Positions 1-9,436 of a DNA stretch of 43,531 nt are shown piece by piece (positions within the stretch are counted from its first letter, which is position 1; each line of letters begins with the position of its first letter). Below the pieces are notes generated by a model, which made no database searches, was not told where the DNA came from, and saw only the letters and a program-made list of their open reading frames with translations. Both the position numbers and the translations under genes were made by a program. The DNA is from Saprolegnia diclina VS20. Its lineage: Eukaryota; Oomycota; Saprolegniomycetes; Saprolegniales; Saprolegniaceae. Location: contig NW_008246107.1 in assembly GCF_000281045.1 (NCBI RefSeq), positions 341,221 to 384,751 on the forward strand, given 5' to 3'.

Positions 1-1095
1 GGGCGACGTCCGCTATGCCCAACGACGCCCACAACCTGGTGCGCAACCAAGACGATGCACGTTGTTCTTTACTTCAAGACCATAGATAAGGCAGCGGACC
101 TGTTGAGAGGATCTCAAGAGGAGGTACGCTGGCGCAAGGACCGCCATGTCCTCGGACCTAGCTCTCGAACCTCAGACTGTCGGGCGCCACGCAATAAAAA
201 CGAATCAAATTATGGAGGTACATGCATTTCGGCCTCCGGAATGCCTCCGGAAAGCAAACGCTTTTCATTGGCTATAAATCAAGCAATTTTTAGCGCCATG
301 GACCTGCTCCATTGCCATTGGCTTTTCCATTTTTTCAACTTTGAAACCCCCTATTGTAATAGCAGTCCTGCAGAAGCCAACTGGGATGTCTTGGTGCGGG
401 ACGTTCTCTGGCCAGATTATTGCTTGAACACTCGCATCGTTTGATTGGCTAAAAATTATTGTGGCAAGTTGCGACCGTTTAAGCCGTGCAGGTTTAACCT
501 GCGTTAAACGCAAAACGAGTGGCAGTGGTCATGACCCATGTTGTGGCGCACTGGCCATTTCCCTGACAAGAGCTTTCAACCCAAGACACCTTGACCAACT
601 ACGGTACGAGGCGACCATTCATGCATACATGCTCCAGAGGAAGAAGCCCAAAATATAGCTCGACGTTCCGACCAGTGTTCCGACGGTGCTCCTGGTCTTG
701 GTTGGGACCATCTGCCTCTGTGGACGCCGCCATCGTGCCATTGCCGTCCGCGCCAGCAGGTCGGACCGCGTAACAGACAACCAGCAACAACCATTCCTGC
801 AGCCTCTCAAACAGCACTTGGGATCCCGAGTAGCCACGTACAGATCTTGACGCGGCCACAGGACAGCCCAGAGAAAGGCGTGGACCTGCTGGTTCTATCG
901 TACCGTGCTTCTGCTAGAAGCCACCACCATCAACCATGCATGAGCCGCGAGTAACCGGCCTGCTGGCGTGCGCAGACATCCACTCGTATCTGGGTCGCAG
1001 CCGCCGTCGGACAAGGTGCATACAAACTTCAAGATCGATTTTCCGACGGCGGCGCTCGCGGCTTCTTGCCAGTTGGCCATTCTGCGATTTCGCTC
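1..1095. other. Gene-poor left edge
   Basis: I see no supportable gene. Three ATTGGCT boxes lie near positions 268, 318 and 444, the kind of element found upstream of genes elsewhere in the window. An 11-bp near-perfect direct repeat of GCCTCCGGAA lies near 231-253, and two overlapping palindromes lie at 488-511. Short open frames here start at non-ATG codons or lack recognisable protein features. The frame of the ZIP transporter stays open back to about 955 but has no ATG before 1096. Confidence 0.5.
488..511. repeat. Two overlapping perfect palindromes
   Basis: Positions 488-502 form a perfect inverted repeat, GCAGGTT and AACCTGC around a central T. Positions 501-511 form a second one, GCGTT and AACGC around a central A. 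They share two bases. The role is unknown; a binding site for a dimeric protein is one possibility. Confidence 0.5.
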
Positions 1096-1971
1096 ATGGT
1101 CGCACTCGGTGTCTTCAAGCTTACGTCGTCGGCGATCATCTTTGGCCTCGCGCTCGGCGGCGGCCTCTTCCCTCTCTACTGCGTGCGGCCCAACAGTGCC
1201 GTCCACAGCATCCTCAACATGGCGGCCGGCGGCATCTTCCTCGCCGGCTCCTTTGTGCATTTGCTGCCGGACGCGCTCGAGAACGCGCCGCTCGCTGCCC
1301 TCGGATGTCCCTCGACCGCGACCGTGTGCTTTCCGTTTGCATGCTTCTTCTACGGCCTCGGCTTTGCACTCATCTTGCTCGTCGAGGGGGTGGCGCATGC
1401 GGCGAAGGACAGATTTCTGCCGCACTCGCCGGTCTCGGCGTCCGAACTGCTCCCGCTGCACGTCAAGACGCACACGGACCACGACGACGACGTGACGCAC
1501 GCGCACAGCCACAACATCCTCGACACGCCCGACACGACGGCGGCCTCGCTCGCGATCTTTGTCGCCTTGTCCTTTCACTCGCTCATGGAGGGCATTGGCA
1601 TCGGCGCGGCGCCCGAGTCGGCGTGGAACCTCCTCCTCGCGATCGTCGCGCACAAGTCGCTCGCGGCCATGGCGCTGACGCTGGAGCTGCAGCACCACAA
1701 CGTGTCGGCTGCCAAGATCGTGCTGAGTCTCGCGATCTTTGGGGCCATGTCGCCAATCGGGATTGGCCTCGGGTATGTGCTCGCGGGGGCCAACCCGGCC
1801 GAGTCGCTCGCGAGCGGTATTTGCACGGCGCTGGCCGGCGGCACCTTTTTGTATGTGGGGGCGATGGAGGTCCTGCCCCAAGAACTCCGCAACAGAGAGC
1901 AGTTGGGCCTCAAGCTCACGGCTTTCTTTATCGCATTTGGGCTCTTTGCCGCGCTCGCGCTCTGGGTCTAG
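1096..1971 (+). CDS. ZIP-family metal (zinc/iron) transporter
   Basis: This single-exon gene encodes 291 aa, a usual length for a ZIP (SLC39-like) transporter that moves Zn2+ or related metals into the cytosol across the plasma or an organelle membrane. About eight hydrophobic segments are visible. The third and fourth are separated by a His/Asp-rich loop (about residues 122-139, with HTDHDDD and HAHSH), the typical cytosolic metal-binding loop. The helix 4 signature HSLMEG (161-166) and helix 5 signature HKSLAA (186-191) supply the metal-site His and Glu residues. The ATG at 1096 is the first in frame and sits directly before the first membrane helix. The frame is open upstream without an ATG, so a short upstream exon cannot be excluded. 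The family call is firm; the metal is not determined. Confidence 0.9.
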   Translation: MVALGVFKLTSSAIIFGLALGGGLFPLYCVRPNSAVHSILNMAAGGIFLAGSFVHLLPDALENAPLAALGCPSTATVCFPFACFFYGLGFALILLVEGVAHAAKDRFLPHSPVSASELLPLHVKTHTDHDDDVTHAHSHNILDTPDTTAASLAIFVALSFHSLMEGIGIGAAPESAWNLLLAIVAHKSLAAMALTLELQHHNVSAAKIVLSLAIFGAMSPIGIGLGYVLAGANPAESLASGICTALAGGTFLYVGAMEVLPQELRNREQLGLKLTAFFIAFGLFAALALWV

Positions 1972-3355
1972 TGACGTTCGCTCGTATTTCAATTTTCTAT
2001 TCCCCACACTTATTATCTAACACGTTGGCATCAATTATATCCTATCGTATATCTTTCGGTCTTGTCACTGTGTCGTTCGCTGGCTTGGTCTACAAGATAC
2101 TGGTCCGACGTTCGCACATGAAAAGACTAGTTGGTTTCGTTGGCTAAAGCTAGGCTTCTTCGCCAACGACACGGAGGGGGCCGATGCTCGCAGTCTCGAA
2201 AGCGACCCTCGCTGTGGAGCTGGAGGCTTCTTGCGCCGTCATGTTAATGTCGCCCATGGTAGCCCATACGCAAGTATCGAGATGGATGCACGCTGTCTAG
2301 CCGTGGCCGTGGTGCGACCGGCGCTTCAACATGCGGAAGCTGATCGTGTTCTTATTTGCATCTAACGTGTACCTCGAGAGAAGCCCACGGCCCAATGCAA
2401 CATAATGGCGACTCTCGATACCAAAAAGCAGACCTCCTAGCTTGATACCCTTTCGGAAAATCAGCAAATGAGGGTGGCCAAATGCAGCGTTGGACCATTT
2501 TTCTTCCAATGCGGGCCCTGCGCGAATGAACCATTGCCGTCGATGGGCGCAGGTGACAGCCCCCGACCAGGCCAAAGCAACGACGCAGCTCCACGAAGAG
2601 CTCCGGCGCCGCGCAAGATGATCTTCAGAGACTCTGTCAGCAACTTGCTGCCTCCGAGAGCGCTCCACAAGCCGTGGGGACCGCTCGTGCGGAAGCACAC
2701 CTCGTACGTTTTTACGTCCAGCCGACGAGCGTCCCAGCGCCGATGCATTCCAATACTGGCGTCGGGAGTAGTGCCACTTTGCACAATCACCGGCCAGCTC
2801 CTACTGCGCCCAACCTACCCTCTTCAAAGTTGACAGGCAATCCGCGTACCCAGGCCTCGGCGCCGGTCATCTCTGCGACTTAGAGCGCCATGGAGTGCGA
2901 CGTTGTGGTCAACCACTCGGTCTGGACCGACGAGCACCGGTACCGTCCGTGTGGGTCAAGAGAAAGCGACTGGATCGCCTGCAAGAGCACCTTTGATCTC
3001 GTCGACCAGCTCCAGCTTCAGTGCGACACGGTACGATGAACTCATACGAGAGCCCAAGCGGTACCGTGTGACGTGGAGCGAACGCATGCAGTGTGTCGTA
3101 CAGCCTGAACACGGATCCCCAGCAGATGCAGCTCGCACGAAGGGATGCGATCAACCAGCGCTTGTCAAACAAGAGCAAAAATTGTCTGCGTCTGCTGCTG
3201 ACTTGATGCGGTGTATCCTCCAAAACACCTTGGTGCGTCGACGTCTCTCCAGGGTCGAATACCGTGCGTCGGCTCGGTACATATATGGGTGCAAGGGAAT
3301 GGTCATTGCAAGGTGGAGTGTTCAACACATAGCATTACTTATTCGCACTCTTGGC
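1972..3355. other. Intergenic stretch with weak coding remnants
   Basis: The tail ends of the ZIP gene (+) and the GH17 gene (-) face each other across 1.4 kb. Apart from a protein-like patch at 2890-3206, listed separately, I find no recognisable gene. The overlapping open frames on both strands between 2297 and 2883 give Arg/Pro/Ser-rich translations without motifs. Confidence 0.4.
2890..3206 (+). pseudogene. Possible broken or mis-modelled small gene
   Basis: An ATG at 2890 opens 49 codons that read like real protein (start MECDVVVNHSVW). Protein-like sequence then continues in a second frame (RYDELIREPKRYRV, about 3024-3065) and a third (NTDPQQMQLARRDAINQRL, ending at TGA 3204-3206). A 43-nt GT...CAG segment, about 3061-3103, has the right size for an intron here and would link the last two frames. 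The step between the first two has no good splice explanation. I do not recognise the product. It could be a decayed gene or chance coding potential. Confidence 0.25.
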
Positions 3356-4552
3356 TTAAAACATCCAGCCGCGGACAAGCGCCTCCAAGATGGAGAGGAT
3401 CTTGCTCTTCTTGTGGGGCTCCGTCGTGTTGCCCGTCGCGTTGGCGGCGACCGAGGCTGTAACGACCGGGACCGTCGTGGCATCAACGACCGTCGTGGCC
3501 GGGGCGGCCGTCGTCGCCACCGTCGTCGTCGCAGCGACCGTCGTCGTGGCACCGGCCACCGGCGCGAGCGTCGCCGTCGCGTTCGTCTTGGGCAGCGGCA
3601 TCTTGGTGACGAGGTTGACGCGGCGCGTGAAGTTCATGTTGGCGAAGACGGGCTTGAGCGTGTTGTTGAGGAAGTACAGGCCGAAGTAGTTTTCGACTTC
3701 AGCCGTCGTGTTGTCGCCCTCGAGGTGGCGCCACGGCGTGTCGTACGACGTGTACCAGTAGTAGTCCCACTGCACGTCCTTGGCGAGGAAGTAAAAGTCG
3801 TTGAGCCACGTCGCCCCCGTCGACGGCGTCGCGATCGACGCGCCGTTGGACGTGCCGTTGGTCGCCCACCCCGTCTCGGAAATCAAGATCTTCTTCTTGT
3901 ACTTTTGGGCCGAGAGCATGAGCGGGTACATGCGGTTGTACATCTTCTGCGCCGCCGTCTCGGCGACGGCGAGCTCCCAGAACGGGAACGAGTTGGCCGA
4001 GACGATGTCGACGGCCTTGACGAGCTGCGGGTACTGGATGTACGTGTCGGCAATGTCCGTGATCGTGATCGGAATGTACACGTCGGCGGCGTTCATGATG
4101 GAGCGGATCTCGTTCATGTCGGCGATGGCCGTCGAGACGTTGATGTCCTTGCGGTAGATGGCTTCGGACGCGACGTGGAGGCCGAGCGTCTGGTTGTTGA
4201 CGTTGCCGTTCTTGAGCTGCTTGACGAGCGACGCCTTCTCCTCCGCGTAGACCGTGTTGTTGGGGCCGACCCAGAGACCGACCCAGATGCTCATGCCGGC
4301 GCGGCGCACGGCGGGGATGACGAGGTCGGCCGTGTTGCAGTCCGTCATCGAGTAGATGCGGATGCGGTCCGTGATCTTGCGGAGCTGCACCATGTCGCGG
4401 TCGATCTCGGTCGCGTTCTTGCAGCGCTTCTTGAGCGAGAAGTAGTCGGGGCCCTTGCGGGGCGTGTAGTTGATACCGTACAGCTTCTGGTCGAGGGCCT
4501 CGACGGCCGTCGCCGCGAAGAGCACCGCGAAGAGGAGGGCAACCGTGCGCAT
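3356..4552 (-). CDS. Secreted GH17-type beta-1,3-glucanase/transglycosylase
   Basis: This single-exon gene encodes 398 aa. Residues 1-19 are a clear signal peptide ending in AVEA. The body matches glycoside hydrolase family 17 (Bgl2/Scw-like), which cuts or remodels beta-1,3-glucan, the main oomycete wall polymer. LGLHVASEAIYR carries the likely acid/base Glu130, and ILISETGW carries the likely nucleophile Glu226. YGINYTPR (25-32) is the usual first-strand motif of the family. Residues about 324-377 form a Thr/Ala/Val-rich, probably O-glycosylated tail, followed by a short basic-hydrophobic end (KKSK...LVRGWMF) that could be a weak membrane or wall anchor. The ATG at 4552 directly starts the signal peptide. 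The enzyme class is confident; exact activity and anchoring are inferred. Confidence 0.9.
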   Translation of the reverse strand: MRTVALLFAVLFAATAVEALDQKLYGINYTPRKGPDYFSLKKRCKNATEIDRDMVQLRKITDRIRIYSMTDCNTADLVIPAVRRAGMSIWVGLWVGPNNTVYAEEKASLVKQLKNGNVNNQTLGLHVASEAIYRKDINVSTAIADMNEIRSIMNAADVYIPITITDIADTYIQYPQLVKAVDIVSANSFPFWELAVAETAAQKMYNRMYPLMLSAQKYKKKILISETGWATNGTSNGASIATPSTGATWLNDFYFLAKDVQWDYYWYTSYDTPWRHLEGDNTTAEVENYFGLYFLNNTLKPVFANMNFTRRVNLVTKMPLPKTNATATLAPVAGATTTVAATTTVATTAAPATTVVDATTVPVVTASVAANATGNTTEPHKKSKILSILEALVRGWMF

Positions 4553-4616
4553 CTTGGAGCAAAAACAATTGTGAGTCGTTGGCGCCGCAGTCAGTACATA
4601 TCATCCCACCGTATAC

Positions 4617-4621
4617 ATTGG
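4617..4621 (-). promoter_or_regulatory. CCAAT box upstream of GH17 gene
   Basis: The plus strand reads ATTGG, so the minus strand reads CCAAT, 65 nt before the GH17 ATG. The position matches similar boxes at other genes in the window. A second CCAAT on the plus strand lies about 95 nt further up. Confidence 0.4.
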
Positions 4622-5992
4622 CCCAACCAAACGAGGGGCCGCCAGCCATTGCGGGCTGATCGAACCGAGCGCCAGCTGCGCGACGCCACCCCAAGCAATT
4701 GACCTCGCGCCAATCAGAGCCCACCCGAGGTGCGACATGCCGTCGGATCGGTGGCGATGACTTGGTCGTCGTATGCCCGACGGCCGAACCAGCCACAGCG
4801 ATGTGCACGGCGGGCGGTTGACACGGTTGCGACGGCGACGTTGGGAGCGCGTTCCGGGCCGGCGCTCGCCCGCCCCACGTGAGTTTGCCCTTTCACGACT
4901 TTGCACTTTGCTGACCGGGGCGCCGCTTGGGCGATTGGGCGCTCGGTGCTGCTCGAGGCGCCGCTACGAACGTAGCGACGACGGGCGGGGCGACGCCGCA
5001 GATATCACTCGACGTGCACTTTTTATTGGACGACAATGAAAGTTCCAAAGGTGATAGCAAGAATCCACCCCGCGGTGTCGGATTCCTTGCGCCGAGTCGC
5101 TGCAGCACGAAGCGAGGGCCGCCCAAGCTGCCGCAGTTTGTATGGGCCGCAGCAACAGCAGCGTGCGATACCTCCGACGCGCAGTCTCCAGACGACTTCT
5201 TCTCACATATACACGACTTCTACTGGTCGTCGGCCTCAACGAATCCGCGACCGAATCCTGAACAAGCCATTTTGCCCATCATCGATGAATCTCAGCGGCG
5301 TATGAGTACACAGTACTCATCGGGCAGTTGTTGGGGGTCGAGAAGAATGCATCTTCCGTCGCCGCGGACTGCCGCGGACAAGGTCCCTCATTTGGTTCTG
5401 CTTGTGGTTTCCTCACCTCGGAAGATTGGGCGGTCGTGGGACAGCCGGTTTGTTGACGAGCAGGAACGAACTCATCAGTGTCTCTGACTTTTGCCCGTCG
5501 GACCTTTCGCCTCGGCGGCAGTTCTTGGGTGCGCTGCCAGACGAGGTGCGCTGACGAGTCGGCCATTCGTATCTCTGTGTCAACATGGACCGCGTTGCCG
5601 TGTCTATGCACGGTCTTCATCATCATACCAGTGGACCTGAAACGGCCGCGAAACGCCTCCGACAGTAACCGCGCCGTCCCGTCTACCCCGGTACACGAGT
5701 CGGCGAGTCTCGAGGCTATCGAGGGCCACCACCTCAGTAGTCGTAGTGCACACTGCGTGAGAGCAGCTATCTCCAGCGAGGTTCCGATGGCCCGACTCTC
5801 ATCCGCCGCGTACCATCCATAGTATCGATGCGCCTTCGTTGTAGGACGCGCCGATGGCATGTCCCTGCTAATAATACGAGCCAAGAACGATTCTCTGAGC
5901 GGACTCCATCCTGCGTGTGCGATGCTGCGGAGGTCGGCTCACTTCGCTCCGCATGCGCTTGACGTGTATCCGGAGGCGCAATCGCCGCGCTG

Positions 5993-5997
5993 ATTGG
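5993..5997 (+). promoter_or_regulatory. ATTGG (reverse CCAAT) box of PPR gene
   Basis: GATTGGCCAAAA lies about 50 nt before the chosen ATG at 6048, at the distance seen for several other genes here. It argues against starting translation further upstream. Confidence 0.4.
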
Positions 5998-6047
5998 CCA
6001 AAAAAGATGGAAATCCTGGCGCATCACGACTGGTTTGGACGATTGCG

Positions 6048-8318
6048 ATGATGCGAACCGCTGCTGCTCGGCTCGTCACGTCCGTGGCGGCGACGGCCCG
6101 CCCAGCCTCCGCCGCTGCGGCCCGCACCTTGAGCAGCGCCGCCGCCGGCAACGCTCCGTGGTACCGCGTCGAGATCTCGGGCTTCCTCTCGACGCTCAGC
6201 GAGACAACGGCGAATGATGCCGACTATGCGCGGCTCGCCGCCCTCCCGCAGCGCGACGACGTCATGGCCTATGAAGTTCAAGTGCTCAGCGACTCGGTGC
6301 AGCACCTGGGCACGTACCTGCCAGCCTCGCGCAAGAAGCAGATCGAGACCCTTTGGGCCAAGACGCTCGGCGTGCTCGACACGATTGACGACGCCGCCGC
6401 CAAGGCAGACGCGTACACGGCCGCGTTCCAGGCGCTTGCCGTCGCCAACGCGCCGAGCAAGTACATGGAGCACCTCCTCAAGCGCATGCAAGGCGAGCAC
6501 CTTACGGCGAACCCGACGATCCACATCGCGATGCTGCACGCCGCCCGCGACCGCAGCATCCTCCAGGTCCGTCCTTCCTCCCACCCGTCATACCCTCACT
6601 CCCGATGTTCAGGTGCTTCGCCGCGTCAAGGCCGCGCAGATGGGCGCGGTCCTCCTCGACGCCGAGGCCACGCCGCTGAGCCCGCGCGAGGTGCAGAACC
6701 TCCACTTCCGCGCGCACGCGTCGTTCGTCAAGTCGCTCTACGCCGAGTTTATGAGCTCGACGACCAAGACGTTTGCGCTCGAGTCGTACGCGGAGCTGCT
6801 CAAGGAGATTGCGGCGCTCTTGCCGCCACTCGACGACAAGCTCATGGAGCGCACCGTCCCGGACGAGTACATGGACAAGCTCGCGGCCGTCTCGGTGCGC
6901 GCGCTCGCGATGACGGGCCGCCACGCCGACGTGCTCACGCGGCTCGACGCACTCGAGGCGCAATACGCGGGGCGCAGCGCCAGCGTCCCGCAAGCCGTGT
7001 ACCTCGCTGCCATCGAGGGTCTCTCGGCCGCGTACCACAACCTCACCATGGTCTCGGAGCGCCAGCTCCGCACGCGCAACCAGGTATATCTACATTGTCT
7101 CGACTCGAACGAAGTTGTCATTTGGTCTGTAGACCGAAGACGTGCAGGCGGCGCCGAGCGTGCGGCGGCTGCAAAAGGTCCAAGCGGCGCTCGAGGCCAC
7201 GTTGTCGAGCAAGGTCGACAACATTGCGTCCGAGATGGCCGACCTGCCGTGGGCCGACGTCCAGGACCAAGTCGCCGACGCCGAGGCCGCCAAAGAATAC
7301 ATCCAGTACGCGCTTCGCACCTCACGAGTCTCGACTCGAATGCGTTCGTAGGTTTGTGCACCAGCGTGTGCGTGGCGCGAGCGTCCTCGAGAGCTTCCGC
7401 CTCCTGACGCAGGACGCGATGGCCGCTGGCGACGCGTTCGTCGGTGCTGTCGCCACCCGCTACGCCAAGAGCTACCCCGAGGCGTCGATCGCGCTCGAGA
7501 CTGCGATCCTCAAACAGTACTTTGTTGCTGCCTCACGCTACGAGCGCCGGCTCAAGCGCAGTGGTCTCTTTGCCGACGCGCTCGTCGCACGCGTCTTCTC
7601 CACGCTCGACGCCATCGCTGGCCGCCAATCGACGGTGCCTGAAGCCGACGTCGTCGACGCGCTGCACTACGCCTTCCGCGCCCTCGCGTTGCTCTACCGC
7701 CTCCCCGAGGCCCGCCGTGTCTTGGAGATGAAGAGCGCGTGGTTCCCGTACCTGCAGCCGACCGTGGCCGAGTACGACGACCTCATCATGCTTTTGTGCG
7801 CGACCAAGACGACGCGCATCGCGGAGCCTCTGGCGCTGCTTCAGGACATGCACAACCGCGGGCTCAAGCCGACGCCGCTGACGCTGCACCGCTTCGTGAC
7901 GTTCCGCATGCTCGCGCTCACCAAGGGCGACGACGAAGGTCACGTGGTCAACGAGAAGCAAGCGGCGCTCACCCGCCGCCTCCAGCGGTCGCTGGACGGT
8001 CATGACGACAGCGAGGGCGAGGACGACGACAGTGACGACGAAGACGACGACGAGGACGAGCCGGCCAAGCCGACATGGGATGACGTGAGCCTGAGCGACC
8101 AAGACAGCGTTGCGGACGTCATTACGTTTCTGCAAGACTGGCACAACATGACGGGCGTCGTGCCGTACGGCAAGACCGTGGTGCCGCTTCTCGAGTACTG
8201 CGCGGCCAAGCCGAGCCTCAAGTACGAGCTCTCGCGCTTCGTGCTCTGGCTGCAGACGCTTCCGCTCGATGCTGCGACCAAGACGCTTCTGCGTCCGCAT
8301 GAGAAGACCACCAAGTAG
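6048..8318 (+). CDS. Mitochondrial PPR-like protein, 709 aa
   Basis: Four exons: 6048-6566, 6613-7083, 7133-7305, 7352-8318; introns of 46, 49 and 46 nt. The sum is 710 codons with the stop. The N-terminus (MMRTAAARLVTSVAATARP, then Ala/Arg-rich to about residue 30, no acidic residue) is a typical mitochondrial targeting sequence. The rest is helical. The clearest repeat is in the last exon (TVAEYDDLIMLL ... ALLQDMHNRGLKPTPLTL), which matches the 35-residue pentatricopeptide pattern, so a role in organelle RNA processing or translation is inferred. An Asp/Glu/Ser-rich acidic linker (codons near 7998-8060) separates it from the C-terminal helices. Upstream copies of the repeat are weak, so a distant mitoribosomal or RNA-stability factor is also possible. 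Two in-frame ATGs stand together at the start. Confidence 0.8.
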   Translation: MMRTAAARLVTSVAATARPASAAAARTLSSAAAGNAPWYRVEISGFLSTLSETTANDADYARLAALPQRDDVMAYEVQVLSDSVQHLGTYLPASRKKQIETLWAKTLGVLDTIDDAAAKADAYTAAFQALAVANAPSKYMEHLLKRMQGEHLTANPTIHIAMLHAARDRSILQVRPSSHPSYPHSRCSGASPRQGRADGRGPPRRRGHAAEPARGAEPPLPRARVVRQVALRRVYELDDQDVCARVVRGAAQGDCGALAATRRQAHGAHRPGRVHGQARGRLGARARDDGPPRRRAHAARRTRGAIRGAQRQRPASRVPRCHRGSLGRVPQPHHGLGAPAPHAQPGISTLSRLERSCHLVCRPKTCRRRRACGGCKRSKRRSRPRCRARSTTLRPRWPTCRGPTSRTKSPTPRPPKNTSSTRFAPHESRLECVRRFVHQRVRGASVLESFRLLTQDAMAAGDAFVGAVATRYAKSYPEASIALETAILKQYFVAASRYERRLKRSGLFADALVARVFSTLDAIAGRQSTVPEADVVDALHYAFRALALLYRLPEARRVLEMKSAWFPYLQPTVAEYDDLIMLLCATKTTRIAEPLALLQDMHNRGLKPTPLTLHRFVTFRMLALTKGDDEGHVVNEKQAALTRRLQRSLDGHDDSEGEDDDSDDEDDDEDEPAKPTWDDVSLSDQDSVADVITFLQDWHNMTGVVPYGKTVVPLLEYCAAKPSLKYELSRFVLWLQTLPLDAATKTLLRPHEKTTK

Positions 8319-8992
8319 ACGCCCATACTATAGACCCCTCCTTCATAGAACCTTCTACATTGGGACTTGATTGAACTTTTTGCATCTAAGAACTCTGTTG
8401 GTGGTGCACGAGGAGAAAGGATCATCGACCGAGTCGACTCCCATCGAAGCCACCGTTTTTCCCCAATATCCAATATTGATATGCAGTGCAGTAGTCGACC
8501 ACCAAGTCGTCAGGCGACATTAGAATCTGGTGGACGACGGTGTCGATCTTCGGGCTCTCTGGCGATGCCCTGCACAGTGGGACGCGCGCGTGTGACGAGG
8601 GTGCGGTGTTCGGTCGGCTTGCGCATGGCAGCCAGTCGAGGACCACGTAGGCACGTGACCCTCGTGGCAGCCGGTTTGCAACGCACTCCAGCCGCGCGCT
8701 CAAGCTGTGACGTGGAGTAAACGGCGCCTTCGATACGCAGCAAGAAAGCTGGCTTGTCGCGGGCCTCGGATTCCGTCGGCGCCTTGGCCCGGGCTCTCTT
8801 GGGCTTTGTATGCGGCGGGGACCTTGGCCGCGCGCCAAATCCGGCAGTGGGACACCCGCGTTGAAGCCGTGACAGCGACGGGTTCAACATCCGCCATACA
8901 AACAGCAAGACGTTTGTACCCAATGCATACCAGCACGTATGCTCGGTTGCACAAACACTTTTTTTATTCCAGCCGACGCCAGTCATTTGACA
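8319..8992. other. Intergenic, promoter side of finger gene
   Basis: This is 0.67 kb between two plus-strand genes. It contains CACGTG near 8652-8657 and a CCAAT box at 8920-8924. I see no credible gene. Confidence 0.45.
8920..8924 (+). promoter_or_regulatory. CCAAT box of the first finger gene
   Basis: CCAAT lies 69 nt before the ATG at 8993, matching the position at other genes in the window. It supports 8993 over the earlier in-frame non-ATG opening at 8939. Confidence 0.4.
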
Positions 8993-9436
8993 ATGGCCCT
9001 CGAGCCGACCAAGTGCTCGTACGACGCCTGCGCGCGCTTCGCGAAGGAGAAGAACCTCTGCCTCACGCACCACCGGTGGATGCTGCAGTACCTCTCCAAC
9101 GCCTACATGAAAGACCACGCGGCGCCGACGGTCCTCGACCCCAAGATCCAGCGCATGAACCCCAACCGCAAATGCAAGGCCGACCAGTGCTGGTCCTACG
9201 CGCGCACGGGCGGCTACTGCACCATGCACGGCGGCGGCCGCAAGTGCAAAGTACGCAACTGCCACACGGCATCGCAAACCGGCGGCTACTGCCGCACCCA
9301 CGGCGGCGGCTCCAAATGCCGCGAGCCGCGCTGCGCCGACTTTGCGCGGCTCCGGGGCCTCTGCCTCCAGCACAACCTCGAGGCCGAGCGCGCCGGCCGC
9401 CTCCCGCCCGCGCCCGAGCTCGCCCAGACAGCGTAG
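8993..9436 (+). CDS. Four-finger C-x4-C-x9-C-x2-H protein (oomycete WRKY19-like annotation group)
   Basis: This single exon encodes 147 aa. Four copies of a Cys-His module with strict spacing C-x4-C-x9-C-x2-H sit at residues 8-26, 61-79, 85-103 and 109-127. The last three repeat every 24 residues, and fingers 2 and 3 end in HGGG. Finger 1 ends in LTHH and is separated by a 34-residue linker. Proteins of this kind are numerous in oomycetes and are often labelled WRKY transcription factor 19-like although no WRKY motif is present here. Zinc binding and nucleic-acid or protein binding are inferred. A close paralogue lies 2 kb away on the other strand (11496-11957). There is no signal peptide or membrane segment. 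Confidence 0.85.
   Translation: MALEPTKCSYDACARFAKEKNLCLTHHRWMLQYLSNAYMKDHAAPTVLDPKIQRMNPNRKCKADQCWSYARTGGYCTMHGGGRKCKVRNCHTASQTGGYCRTHGGGSKCREPRCADFARLRGLCLQHNLEAERAGRLPPAPELAQTA

Larger units (their letters stand above)
4553..6047. other. Divergent intergenic region, GH17 (-) / PPR (+)
   Basis: This 1.5-kb gap separates two divergent starts. It holds CCAAT-type boxes near each gene (4617-4621 and 4712-4716 for GH17; 5993-5997 for the PPR gene). Open frames inside, such as about 4927-5487 (+) and 5279-5884 (-), begin at non-ATG codons, have mixed low-information composition and show no motif, so I do not call them genes. Confidence 0.45.

Noticed and set aside
895-2007. 370-codon minus-strand open frame over the ZIP gene
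   Set aside because: It is antisense to the ZIP transporter and extremely Arg/Glu/His-rich; a shadow frame.
2903-4702. 599-codon plus-strand open frame
   Set aside because: It runs mostly antisense to the GH17 gene, is Arg/Val/Asp-rich and motif-free, and exists only because of the GC-rich codon pattern of the true gene.
5279-5884. 201-codon minus-strand open frame
   Set aside because: The start is not ATG, there is no domain, and composition is unlike the confirmed genes.
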